DNA from: Turbatrix aceti | Lineage: Eukaryota > Nematoda > Chromadorea > Rhabditida > Panagrolaimidae | DNA length: 64,000 nt | Direction of reading: 5' to 3' | Assembly (NCBI GenBank): GCA_963969345.1 | Contig: OZ017769.1 | Coordinates: 6,389,725-6,453,724, forward strand | Part shown: positions 1-11,500 of the stretch, piece after piece | How the letters are laid out: every line of letters starts with the position of its first letter | How positions within the stretch are numbered: the stretch's first letter is position 1 | Notes under the pieces: generated by a model | What the model saw: only the letters and a program-made list of their open reading frames with translations | Database searches by the model: none | Told to the model about the DNA's origin: nothing | Translations under genes and position numbers: made by a program

Positions 1-2
1 AA

Positions 3-3000
3 CTGGAGACGCTCCCCTACGAACTGGGGCTCCTAGATCGGCTCTGGAATATCACAATCAAGGGATGTCCTCTGAAGGAGCCTCTGAAGAGCATCGTGTC
101 TTCGAAGAGTTACAAAACTCTCGATCTAATCACTTTTCTCAGGAACAAGCTGGAAAAGTACGTTTTTTGCTATCGAATAATTCGTTTTTATTTTTTTCGG
201 TACTTTTCAGCTCAAAACCGTACAACAAGCTGAAACTCATGATCCTGGGCGGTCCCGGCGTAGGAAAATCATGTCTTCTCAGCCAGCTCCGATCCGAAGG
301 CCAGTTTTCAAAAAAAAGCCTCCAAAGCGAGAGCTGGAGTCGCCGGATGGGACATTCGCCTCCCCGACACTCGTCTTCGCCGATTTCGACGTCAACATCG
401 ATGCGGACGTCCTGCGTGGACGTTGCCGAATGGGCCTACGAGCCCAAAAAGGCCTCGAGGTCCGCAGCTCCGGATTCCATCGGTCCAATTACGTTCAGAA
501 CCTGGGACTTTGACGGGAAGCAGAAGGAGTACGCTGCCATCTGCCAGCACTTTATGACCCGTCGCTGCATCTATATCGTCGTGTGGAAGGCGACAGACGG
601 CGAAATCGCGATCAACGAGCTCAGGGAGTGGTTGCTCATCGTGCAGGCACGGGCGCCGAATGCCACCGTCGTCATCGTCGGCACACACTTTGACGCCGTC
701 GAGGAGAACATTGCTCGCTTTCCCACGGGGTACATTGAGACCATGTACAGCGCCGTGCAGAAGAAATTCGTCAACGTCCCAGACGCGGACAAAAAAGGGC
801 TGCCCCGGGTCGTGGCTTCGCTCCTGGTCTCCCTAAAATCGAAAACAAGTGTTCGGGGCCTGTGCAACGTGATTTACCAGGCCGCAGCCGATCTCCGGGC
901 CGTTGGGAAGAAAAAGAAGCTCCTCGAGCAGAAAGTTCCTGCGATCTTCCAGGCTCTGGAAAAAGTTGTCGTCGCGGAAGCCGATGGCCTGAGATTCCGA
1001 GCCGTCGAGCCTATTCTCAAGTACGAGGATTTCTGGTTGCTCGCGAGTCAGAAGATCATTGACGAATTCGGCAGACCTTTCCGGGATCAGACTGAATTCA
1101 GGCAGGCTTGCGCGTTTCTCGCTGACAATGGCATCTGCCAGGTCTCGGATGATTCTGCCACCGGCGCCGGTTACTATTTCCTCGATCCACCCTGGCTGTG
1201 CGCGGCGATAGCAACTGTTCTGTCGACGAGGCCGGCGTCGTCAACGAGTTCTCACAGCAATTCGATCACTGTTGCGACGGATCTGCACGCTGCGATTCGG
1301 CAGTTGGTCACTCACACGACCAAGACGTCGTCAAAGACGAGCATTGCAAAAGACGCGCTGTTGAGGCTGTTGTACAGGGCCGAGGCCGTGCTGCCGATGC
1401 AGGCCAAGCTCTTGCTTCTGCCATCATCGTTGCCGGACGAGTACCTGCTTCGTGCCGATTATCCAGGTGCAAAAATCAAGTGCCGAAGCAAGGCTTCTGG
1501 ATTTCGGGTTTCCGTTCATCCTGACGCGATTCCGGTACCGTCACCTGTCCAACAGCCGGCGATGAATAGTTTCCAACAACCCCTGCCATCAGAAGCCAAC
1601 ACTGCCGGCTTTAGCCTGCCACCCAAGCGCCCGTCCATCTTTCACAGGAAAATCGTCCGAACACTCGCTGCCAAAATCGAAGGCCAACGGTCTCCAAAAC
1701 ACGCCCGAGCCCACCGAGTGGCTGCAGCACCACCGGCAGCGGTGGCGACTACACCCAGTGCACCTGAGCAGGCATTTGCCGATATCTCAGGCGCCGCACC
1801 GCCAAAAGTTTTTGTCCTGAAGCGAACGACTGGGGCACGTCCGATGCCAATTCGAAGGCTCTATGCGCTGCAGTACATCCCACCCGGATTCTGGCCGCGT
1901 CTCATCACGAGGATCCTGGACGACGAGAAGATTGTTCAGGTAATTGCTCAGCTTTTTGTCGTCACCGAAGTCAACCCACCGAATTCTTCGACAGCAGCGG
2001 TGCTCAGCAAGGAAAATGTGCAAAAGGCATGTTCCTCGGCTCTGAGCCAGGACGGCGGTTTCGAGTGGTTACTTTGGAAGAGCGGCGTCGAGATCAACGC
2101 TTTTTCGACGGGAGCAACGCTGCTGTCACTCAAAGAATTCCTGCCTCTTGCCAGCGTTCGGGACGTGAATTATTCCATCGCCGATCTCGTCGCGAAAGGA
2201 GACGACGCACAGTGGCGCCCGATCGCGTCGACTGCCGCGGCCCCCAATTTTGTCGAACTCTTTATTCCGGATATCGTCGTCAAAATCCGATTTTCAACTG
2301 GCTGGGAGTGTCTGCTGGAACTCTCGAGGCCTGCGACGACGAGACTGCTGGCCATCTTGGTCAACCTCATCGACAACCTCCTCGAAGACTGGTTTCCTGC
2401 CCTGGGAACGAGATTCGTGCACACCAGCGAGGGCGTACTCCTGGTTGACAGGCTTATACCGTGCCCCGGATGTGCGGATACGCTGATTTCAAGGCTGCGG
2501 TCGCAGAAGAGCCTGGATATTGGCATGGACAGCGTCGGCAGCGGTCTGCAGACCCCAACGGATGGTCCGGCAGGCAACGCGGGTACTCCACCTCGATCCA
2601 AGACGATGGGAAGCATTTCAGCGGCTGCGCGGAATGGATCCAGCGATGCGTCGGCAACGGCGGCTACTGAAGACAACGAGGCGGCTGTTCGGTACCCCTC
2701 GAAGCCGGTAATTCACCTGTTTACCGTCGAAGAGTGCATTCTACAGACGAGGAACCAGAACCCTGAGTCGGACGGACCTTCTCCTCAGCTGTGCGATGGA
2801 TGCGTCGTCTGCCCTCGGCACGACCAAATCAGCATCGTCTGCCTGGCTCCCGATGTCGCTTTCGCCGATCTCCCACCAGATATTGCAATTTCTGAAAAAC
2901 GCATGCGTCGGGGCAAACTCATGGCCCGGGGCGCGTTTGGCTTTGTCTTCGACGGGTTCGTCAAGGTCAGCGACGACGAAGGCTTTGTCGAAGTGGCTCT

Positions 3001-5320
3001 CAAGACACTCGAGCCTGTCAATCCGGGAACAGGGGCCCGGCCCTCGGCGCTGGCGGCCTTTGAAGCGTTCAAAATGAAATGGCGCAACGACGCAAGGGAG
3101 AACTGCGCACGGAGCTACTGCACAGCCCGACAGGAGCTGGAAATCTTCCTATCCGTAGCCCACCCACACATTACGGCTCTCGTTGGCTTCTGCCCTCTGC
3201 CGATGACCATGGCCGTCGAATTGGCGCCTCTGGGCTCGCTGGACACGCTTCTCGCGAGGTACAGACGCTGCGACGCGAGGCTGGCGGTGGACACGCTGAA
3301 GGCGGTGTGCATGCAGATAGCAAAGGCCGTCGAGTACCTCCACGTCAGCAGAATCATCTACCGGGACCTCAAATCGGAGAACGTGCTGGTCTGGAGGTTC
3401 CCCCTGCCTAGATCGGCTGCTGCCGTGCGGGATGTCCTCGTCAAACTTGGCGACTACGGCATTTCACGCTTCAGCTATCCTTCCGGCGTCTGCAAGGGCT
3501 ACGGGGGCACGGAAGGCTTCATGGCACCTGAAATAATGCGGGCCAACGGTGAACAGGAGTACGACGAGCGAATCGACTGTTTTTCCTTCGGAATGTTTGT
3601 CTACGAGCTCATTGCTCTCAAACAGCCGTACGACGGACAGGAGCAGATGAAGGACTTCATCCTGGACGGAGGAAGGCCGTTCCTCAGCGACAAGGAGCTC
3701 CTCGTGCCCTCCAACATCCTGGACACGATGGTGGCCTGCTGGGCGGAAGATCCGGTGGCCCGGCCGTCTTCGAGTCAGCTGGTCTCGCTGATCACGGCCC
3801 CGGAGTTCGATCACCTGCTGGACGTGGCTCTCATCGATGGAGGCGTCGATCCGGCTATCGCGTGTCTGGCGGCACAGCCTCCAACGGCAAACAGCAACTG
3901 CTGGCTGGCCCTGGGCCCAGGAGTGCCGTCGACGGCGTACTGCTTCAAGGTGCTCTCCTGCAGCCCCTACGGCTGGCTGGAGTCCAAAGTCGTTCAGCCG
4001 AGACTAGCGCCTATTTCTAAGTCGGCTCGAAGTGCCAGGCCGCTGAGCGTGACTACGGTTGCTGCAATCGATGATAATATTGTCTGGATCGGCGACTCTG
4101 CGGGTGGCATTTCGGTTGTAAACAACGTCACGCAGGAGCTCATTGGCATTTTCACGCTTTCTGATTTGTGTGACGCGTTTGGCCGGCTCCCGGACCCGGC
4201 TATCCGAGCAGTTATCCCCCTCACCGACCGCCAGGTCGTGCTCATCGTGCTGGAGAGCGTCGTCATCGTCTGCGTCCTGCCATCGTCGAATTCTGGGATC
4301 TGGGACGAAGCAGCGGCGACTCCGCGATTCGAGCCGCCTTCTTTTCTGACGAGCATTGAACTCGTCGATCGAATCACCGCTACGGCAGTGACAGTGGCCC
4401 ACGGCGGCATGTGGCAGATCTGGACAGGGCACGCCGGGGCAAAAGTCATTGTTCACCACATGCACAACACGAGGAACAACCTTGTTTATTCGGCGTCGGT
4501 CAACCACTTTTCAGCCGGAATGACTGTGGATTCTGGGGTGGCGTTCATTGCTGCGGCCTCGGGAAGCAATGTCGTCTGGACCAGCCTCGAGCGCGGCAGT
4601 TCGGTCTTCCTCTGGGAAGGCTCGACGATACGCAAAACACTGGATTGTCGCAAATTGCTTCCCGTCAGCGAATCTCTGTCTTCCATGAACGTGGATGCCG
4701 CGCACGAAGGCTTCGTCACGGCTCTCGTGGCCCTGCCTTTCGACCAAGACGACCTCCTCGTCGTCGGCACTTCGACCGGCATCGTCATCATGATCGGCGG
4801 CGGCGATCTCACCCCACTCTCGTCATTCAGACCTTTTGCCGGTAGCGTTGAACGCATCCTGCCCCTCTCGTGCCGTGGCATGGCGCCTTTCCTTGGTCAG
4901 AGGGAAATGAGCGTTCAGTCTCTCAATTCCATCACCTCCGCCGATCAACCGCCAATGGCTGTGCAGCCTGCGAGAGCTGGTGCACAGTGGACGACCACGC
5001 AACAACCTACGAACCCGCCTGCTGTCGAGAGATCGCCGTCGAGCAGTTTCTCGAACGACACCGGCGCCGTCAACGATTACCTGCTCGACGCGGTGTCCCG
5101 GGTCCGGTCGATGTTCGTGATGCCGTCCGCGACTTCTCAGTCCTCAGACAGACTCACTGGCGGGCGCAGTCTCTTCGGCGACGAAGACTACCTGGTCGTC
5201 ATCGGGCAGAACTACCGCCCGCTGCTTGGCAGATTCCTGCCGACTTCTGTCGACGCGATGGACCGAGAAACGACCGGCAGAAGCGCTGTCGTGCTGCGGG
5301 CTACGTCCTGGGGCTCCTAG
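3..5320 (+). CDS. lrk-1: LRRK/ROCO family leucine-rich-repeat kinase, C-terminal part
   Basis: Large GTPase-kinase of the LRRK family, which acts in membrane trafficking and the endolysosome. The 5' end lies outside the window. Exon 3-157 encodes the end of the leucine-rich repeats. A 53-nt intron (158-210) follows, then a single exon 211-5320. In order: ROC GTPase with P-loop GGPGVGKS at 248-271, WDFDGK and GTHFDA; COR domain; protein kinase with glycine loop near 2925-2950, VALK lysine, catalytic YRDLKSEN near 3359, the LRRK-type DYG magnesium motif at 3452-3460, and APE; then a WD40-like C-terminus. The ATG at 65 is out of frame with the leucine-rich-repeat exon and is not the start. An AATAAA lies near 5526. 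The kinase identity is firm; lrk-1 as the ortholog is inferred. An uninterrupted 5.1-kb exon is unusual here, where most genes carry introns every few hundred bases. Confidence 0.93.
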   Translation, partial: GDAPLRTGAPRSALEYHNQGMSSEGASEEHRVFEELQNSRSNHFSQEQAGKVRFLLSNNSFLFFSVLFSSKPYNKLKLMILGGPGVGKSCLLSQLRSEGQFSKKSLQSESWSRRMGHSPPRHSSSPISTSTSMRTSCVDVAEWAYEPKKASRSAAPDSIGPITFRTWDFDGKQKEYAAICQHFMTRRCIYIVVWKATDGEIAINELREWLLIVQARAPNATVVIVGTHFDAVEENIARFPTGYIETMYSAVQKKFVNVPDADKKGLPRVVASLLVSLKSKTSVRGLCNVIYQAAADLRAVGKKKKLLEQKVPAIFQALEKVVVAEADGLRFRAVEPILKYEDFWLLASQKIIDEFGRPFRDQTEFRQACAFLADNGICQVSDDSATGAGYYFLDPPWLCAAIATVLSTRPASSTSSHSNSITVATDLHAAIRQLVTHTTKTSSKTSIAKDALLRLLYRAEAVLPMQAKLLLLPSSLPDEYLLRADYPGAKIKCRSKASGFRVSVHPDAIPVPSPVQQPAMNSFQQPLPSEANTAGFSLPPKRPSIFHRKIVRTLAAKIEGQRSPKHARAHRVAAAPPAAVATTPSAPEQAFADISGAAPPKVFVLKRTTGARPMPIRRLYALQYIPPGFWPRLITRILDDEKIVQVIAQLFVVTEVNPPNSSTAAVLSKENVQKACSSALSQDGGFEWLLWKSGVEINAFSTGATLLSLKEFLPLASVRDVNYSIADLVAKGDDAQWRPIASTAAAPNFVELFIPDIVVKIRFSTGWECLLELSRPATTRLLAILVNLIDNLLEDWFPALGTRFVHTSEGVLLVDRLIPCPGCADTLISRLRSQKSLDIGMDSVGSGLQTPTDGPAGNAGTPPRSKTMGSISAAARNGSSDASATAATEDNEAAVRYPSKPVIHLFTVEECILQTRNQNPESDGPSPQLCDGCVVCPRHDQISIVCLAPDVAFADLPPDIAISEKRMRRGKLMARGAFGFVFDGFVKVSDDEGFVEVALKTLEPVNPGTGARPSALAAFEAFKMKWRNDARENCARSYCTARQELEIFLSVAHPHITALVGFCPLPMTMAVELAPLGSLDTLLARYRRCDARLAVDTLKAVCMQIAKAVEYLHVSRIIYRDLKSENVLVWRFPLPRSAAAVRDVLVKLGDYGISRFSYPSGVCKGYGGTEGFMAPEIMRANGEQEYDERIDCFSFGMFVYELIALKQPYDGQEQMKDFILDGGRPFLSDKELLVPSNILDTMVACWAEDPVARPSSSQLVSLITAPEFDHLLDVALIDGGVDPAIACLAAQPPTANSNCWLALGPGVPSTAYCFKVLSCSPYGWLESKVVQPRLAPISKSARSARPLSVTTVAAIDDNIVWIGDSAGGISVVNNVTQELIGIFTLSDLCDAFGRLPDPAIRAVIPLTDRQVVLIVLESVVIVCVLPSSNSGIWDEAAATPRFEPPSFLTSIELVDRITATAVTVAHGGMWQIWTGHAGAKVIVHHMHNTRNNLVYSASVNHFSAGMTVDSGVAFIAAASGSNVVWTSLERGSSVFLWEGSTIRKTLDCRKLLPVSESLSSMNVDAAHEGFVTALVALPFDQDDLLVVGTSTGIVIMIGGGDLTPLSSFRPFAGSVERILPLSCRGMAPFLGQREMSVQSLNSITSADQPPMAVQPARAGAQWTTTQQPTNPPAVERSPSSSFSNDTGAVNDYLLDAVSRVRSMFVMPSATSQSSDRLTGGRSLFGDEDYLVVIGQNYRPLLGRFLPTSVDAMDRETTGRSAVVLRATSWGS

Positions 5321-5520
5321 GTGGATAAGGTGTTCAATCTGTATTTATACGCAATCCAAAGTGCTCTCTCGGCTTCGGGATAGCTTCTTCTTCTTTTCTG
5401 TATTTTTTTTTCACTCATCTTTCAGTATTAACCTTTCTTGCATTGCTTGTTTGTTTGTGTTTTTCGCATTTCCGTCAAGTAGGGCATTTTTTGTATTATT
5501 CCAGTCACAATTACATGATC

Positions 5521-8500
5521 TCAGCGAAATAAAAAGCAGCTGAATACGAGGAGGACGAGAGGGGGGCCGCGGGCAAAAGCGGAGGCAAAAGACGTCTCCT
5601 CCAGCTGGTAGAAGTCGACGCCCTCGAAGTCGTTGCAGAGGTCAAAAGCGCAGCACCGAGTGCAGGACTGCTTCGTGAGGCCGTAGCCCCGGTCGAAGCA
5701 GTGCGGCGAGCAGTGGGCCGCGCAGTCGCGCTCGACCTCGACGAAGAAGTTGTTGATGCCGTAAACGCGGGCCTGAAACGTTGGTACCAAGCGTGTAAAA
5801 AAGGGGTCGGCGCCGATATGCGTGAATCCACAATGCCCGTATGCTTCCAATATTTTTTAAAATACATACAAATTGCAAAAAAATAGAAAACCGGTTTTAC
5901 GATTACTCATTTTTACTGTTCAGGATCGGCGGGGAGGTTTTTTCGGGTTCTTGTTACCACCGGGGCTGAAAAGGGGGCCTAGGGGGTTGGAGCCCAAAAT
6001 TTTAGGCCTCCTGACATGCCTGGTTGATAAATATGTACGGTGGCGTCATTCCGAAATAAAGCGCGCATTATTTTTGGGACAAAATTTTAGCATATAAATA
6101 TTTATGCGGTAATGATATAATTTGATATAATAATGATATAATTTATCAAGGTCGAGGTTCGATCCCGCTTGGGCGCAGCGGTCTTCTACAACTCATTCTC
6201 ATTCGTCATCATCCAATCGAAAAACACACCACACCAAAAACACGTCCCGTCCCCTGTAAGAGCTGCGAACTCAGGGTGCACGTATCGCAAAGACATCCGT
6301 TCCGGATGGGCCCCTCTACGTACGAGACGCCATCATCATCTTCATCACCTTCTGACTGTTCATTGTAGTGTTGTATGTATGATATGGTGCGTACGAGTTA
6401 GAGAATAAATGAAAAAATGAAATGAAAATGAAATGATATAATTTGGCCTAAATAAATAAGCGCCCACCGTCCACCGTCGTCGTCGTCGTCGTCGTCGCGA
6501 GCAAAAACAAAAGTGTCAGACACGAGGAGGGCATCGGCATCGGTAATTGCTTCTCTGCCCCGAGGCGAGATCCTAATCTAAATATATTTGTCCGCTGGTA
6601 TCTATTACCGCTTAATTGGGCGGAAATTTTTTTTGGACGGCCAATGACTGTTTGAAGCGCTTCGAATTACCCAGTTTGAAGCAGGCACGTGCCATAGAAC
6701 AACATCGGCGTCAAAAAAAATCAGGCGCTGTCACCTGATTGTTTTCAGATAATCACATTGACAAAGCATTTGTCTGACGCCTCGGATGAGGGTTATTAGT
6801 CATCGGAAAACAAACGCGCACTGCCTCTGGCTCCCTGAGGACCCTTCGACAGCGCGGGAATCATTCAGTCTCCAAAGAAAAACAGACGACGACCGAAGCG
6901 AGGCGGACGTGGATTGGATTCAGCAACTAGGATTGTCCGTGTTGCGTTGGCCATTTTTGCTGGGGCAGCGCATAATGCAATACGATATGTCCGGACATGC
7001 AACAAGACAAGCACCCCTCCGGGCAAAGTGCCGTCCAGAAGGGGGCGGGGCGAGAAGGGATTGGCCCGCGGCTGCTTGGGACTTATTAGCCGGCGCCCAC
7101 CAACCAAGGCGGTCCAGGGCATTGTCTTATTTGCGATCTCTTGATTCCAGGAGCGTTGTTTGTCAACTTTAACTGTGATTCATTCGCCTGTTGGTCTAAT
7201 ACGACCACTTTGCTGCTGATATGGACGCCCAGAGCATGCTCCTACAGTACTGGAAAATGCAAGAAAAAATGATGGGCCCAGGTAAGTAATTTCCGAATTT
7301 CGCTTCAAGACCGAGCTATTATACATTCGCTGACATTCCAGCTGCGACCGACTTTTTCCCAAATCTGGCGCTGGCTGCAAGCCTCGCGGCGGCGGCTTCG
7401 ACGTCGTCGCAGCAGAGCGGAGGCCTTCTGGACATGTCAACACACATGATGACATCTCCTGTGCTTCAGGAGATGTCATTCCCCTGACATCTCCTGTGCC
7501 ATCGGCATCGGTAATTGCTTCTCTGCCCCGAGGCGAGATGCACATTCCCCGAGGCGAGATGCACATTGGCCAATCCCTTCTCGCCCCGCCCCCTTCTGGA
7601 CGGCACTTTGCCCGGAGGGGTGCTTGTCTTGTTGCATGTCCGGACATATCGTATTGCATTATGCGCTGCCCCAGCAAAAATGGCCAACGCAACACGGACA
7701 ATCCTAGTTGCTGAATCCAATCCACGTCCGCCTCGCTTCGGTCGTCGTCTGTTTTTCTTTGGAGACTGAATGATTCCCGCGCTGTCGAAGGGTCCTCAGG
7801 GAGCCAGAGGCAGTGCGCGTTTGTTTTCCGATGACTAATAACCCTCATCCGAGGCGTCAGACAAATGCTTTGTCAATGTGATTATCTGAAAACAATCAGG
7901 TGACAGCGCCTGATTTTTTTTGACGCCGATGTTGTTCTATGGCACGTGCCTGCTTCAAACTGGGTAATTCGAAGCGCTTCAAACAGTCATTGGCCGTCCA
8001 AAAAAAATTTCCGCCCAATTAAGCGGTAATAGATACCAGCGGACAAATATATTTAGATTAGATTAGAATCTCGTCGTAATTTCGCTTCAAGACCGATGCA
8101 CATTCCCCTGACATCTCCTGTGCCATCGGCATCGGTAATTGCTTCTCTGCCCCGAGGCGAGATCCTAATCTAAATATATTTGTCCGCTGGTATCTATTAC
8201 CGCTTAATTGGGCGGAAATTTTTTTTGGACGGCCAATGACTGTTTGAAGCGCTTCGAATTACCCAGTTTGAAGCAGGCACGTGCCATAGAACAACATCGG
8301 CGTCAAAAAAAATCAGGCGCTGTCACCTGATTGTTTTCAGATAATCACATTGACAAAGCATTTGTCTGACGCCTCGGATGAGGGTTATTAGTCATCGGAA
8401 AACAAACGCGCACTGCCTCTGGCTCCCTGAGGACCCTTCGACAGCGCGGGAATCATTCAGTCTCCAAAGAAAAACAGACGACGACCGAAGCGAGGCGGAC

Positions 8501-11500
8501 GTGGATTGGATTCAGCAACTAGGATTGTCCGTGTTGCGTTGGCCATTTTTGCTGGGGCAGCGCATAATGCAATACGATATGTCCGGACATGCAACAAGAC
8601 AAGCACCCCTCCGGGCAAAGTGCCGTCCAGAAGGGGGCGGGGCGAGAAGGGATTGGCCCGCGGCTGCTTGGGACTTATTAGCCGGCGCCCACCAACCAAG
8701 GCGGTCCAGGGCATTGTCTTATTTGCGATCTCTTGATTCCAGGAGCGTTGTTTGTCAACTTTAACTGTGATTCATTCGCCTGTTGGTCTAATACGACCAC
8801 TTTGCTGCTGATATGGACGCCCAGAGCATGCTCCTACAGTACTGGAAAATGCAAGAAAAAATGATGGGCCCAGGTAAGTAATTTCCGAATTTCGCTTCAA
8901 GACCGAGCTATTATACATTCGCTGACATTCCAGCTGCGACCGACTTTTTCCCAAATCTGGCGCTGGCTGCAAGCCTCGCGGCGGCGGCTTCGACGTCGTC
9001 GCAGCAGAGCGGAGGCCTTCTGGACATGTCAACACACATGATGACATCTCCTGTGCTTCAGCCAAATAGCCCGATCACGGCGGCTTCGGACGAGTCTTCC
9101 GGAGACGAACTCGAATTATCTGGAGATAAAGACACAGCTTCCCAAGATCTGACCGAAAGACACGGACATGGTCCAAAGTCAAAAAGACGCCGCACGAGGA
9201 CCAACTTTACAGGCTGGCAGCTGGAAGAGCTTGAGAACGCGTTCGAGAGCAGCCACTACCCTGATGTCTTCATGCGGGAAGCTTTGGCGCTCAGACTCGA
9301 CCTGCTCGAGAGCAGAGTTCAGGTGAGCACCGTTTACTGCCCCCAAAGCCGGATTTGGGGTTACTGTACGTCGAGAGTGGTCGTAATGAGCGCTGCCACG
9401 TCGTCTTTGTCGAGGGCCAAAAAACAGAAATCCAGTGGTCTTTGCTATTAATTTCTTTTAATCTCAAACAAATCACGCAGCAGCATCGCATCAGCCCCCT
9501 ACCAAGTCACAATTCACTTATCGCTCCTATCTAAGTGACCGTATCTCGCGGGAAGTCCGCCGAATCCTGGCAGCTCCCGGAGTTTTTCAGCGTGGCAGCG
9601 CGCCATATATCTGGATAATTTGATTATTTAATGGTCCCGGCGCCTTCCCAGGGGAGTCCAACTTGACTTTTGCGCAAAAAACGGCACATTAAGTTATCTC
9701 AATGTTGCGATGCCGCTTCAGAGCCACGGGGAGGCAATTCAAGTGCGGTACAATACCTCAGGTCAAAAAAACTTTGGAAGGCGTGTTTTTTTGCTTTTTT
9801 TGCGAACATAAATAACTACCCGTGTTATAGTCAATTTATTTATTTATTTTCAATTTCAACCCGCGCCTTCCGGGGCGTCATGCCGGGAGAGAGGGGCGAC
9901 TAAATGGGCATAATGCATTGCGGGTAATATCAGCGGGCCCGTGCACAATGATTGACGGCACCAGCCTGCCCGGCGCACGCCCAATTTGCTTAAATTGACA
10001 GCTAAATACGTCTGTGTCTGCCGAATTGCGCGAAGATGCCCTGGGTGTATTAATTAGGATCCCGCTTCGCTTCAATGCCAAAAAAAACACCTCGGGCGGA
10101 ATTGAAAAAAATTAACGGGCGTAGAACAAAGAAGAATTCGAATTCATAGATCTCTTTCAGGTGTGGTTCCAGAACCGACGTGCAAAGTGGCGCAAGAAGG
10201 AACACCAGAGACGCCCGAAGGCCTCCAGTGGCCCCTCAACGTCGGTAGCGGCCACGACACCCAGCGAGGTGCCCGGCGCGGGAGACAACAGCTCGAATCT
10301 GGCAAAAGTGACGGAAAAGTCATCGCCGTTCTCGATCGAGAGCCTTCTGGCGACGTCCAAGGTGCCTAGAGGGCGTCGACCCAATGCCAAGTATCCCCGG
10401 GTGCAGGCGTGTAAGAACATGGCACCCTTCCTGCTCCCGCTTTTTCCGATTATGCAGCCCGCCGGAATCACGGTTCGCGAGCGCGAGATCTCGCCGACGC
10501 CTCAGCAGCCGTGCACCGTTTCTCCGCCGCTCCCAGGTTTTGTCCATCTGTCCTCCTCGCCGTTGGAAGCCTGCGGTGCTTCCACGGACCTTGCCCAGGC
10601 TGACGCGGTGGTGTCAAATGAACCAGAGCCAGGTGAAAGCCAGTAAAAACACCCGAGCTATCCGATGTAAATGACGTATAATAGTGAGCGTTGAATAAAT
10701 GTCAAAGACCATCCAGATAAGTTAAAAATCACCAAACCACGTCAACAATGGCCAAACAAAGGATTTTGAAAACCGGGAGGACAGAAAACATGCACCGAGT
10801 TCGCGCACTCGATGCAACCACTTGTCATGCTGTCACATTAGCATAGGGTCATCATTAATGACTGCCACTCGCCCGGAAGCCAATGATTTCCGGCTCGACA
10901 GACAACCAGGCTCCCAGGGTGGCCGCGGTGTCATAAAAATTAGCCTTCCACTCATTTGCCGCGTTTTGACGTACATATGCATTATCGAGATTCAATCTGC
11001 GCCCTTGCCACCCTACCGTATCCCCCCCCTCTGGCCTACAGTAAACGCGTGAAATGGAAAACGCCGGCATAAAATAATTGAAAAATTCATGTTTTGACGT
11101 ATTTTGAGTCTTACAGCTCTCCCGGGAGCGCCGGCGTGGCAGTTCATCGCGTTATGATATTGTGCCGTCAGCTAATCGTAATTCGGGAGTCAAAAAATCG
11201 ATTACGTATGATCTACAGCTTAGATCTCGCAAATGGGCACGCTGTGGTGCATATTAACTTAGCGCCAGCGGGGAAAAGGGGGGAACAATGGACTAACAAG
11301 ATGCGGCTAGGCGCCGGACGACGGATCTATCACCCCCTCGGGAGCGTTTAGCCGAGAGCCGTGCTGCCAACTGGCAACACCAACAGCCGATTATGACTTT
11401 CCGGCACTTTACAAGACAGAACACTTGTCCGGTCGCTCCGAGAGGACTTGTTTGCGATGGATTTTGGATTCAAAAATCAGAGAAAGGGGCAAACAACCGT

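Noticed and set aside
6156..6166. B box as part of a functional tRNA gene
   Set aside because: No A box, acceptor stem or anticodon arm; target-site duplications and the repeat tail show a SINE instead.
6786..8764. Three near-identical open frames of 128-222 codons on alternating strands
   Set aside because: They are the same non-coding unc-4 upstream sequence repeated in direct and inverted copies, not genes.
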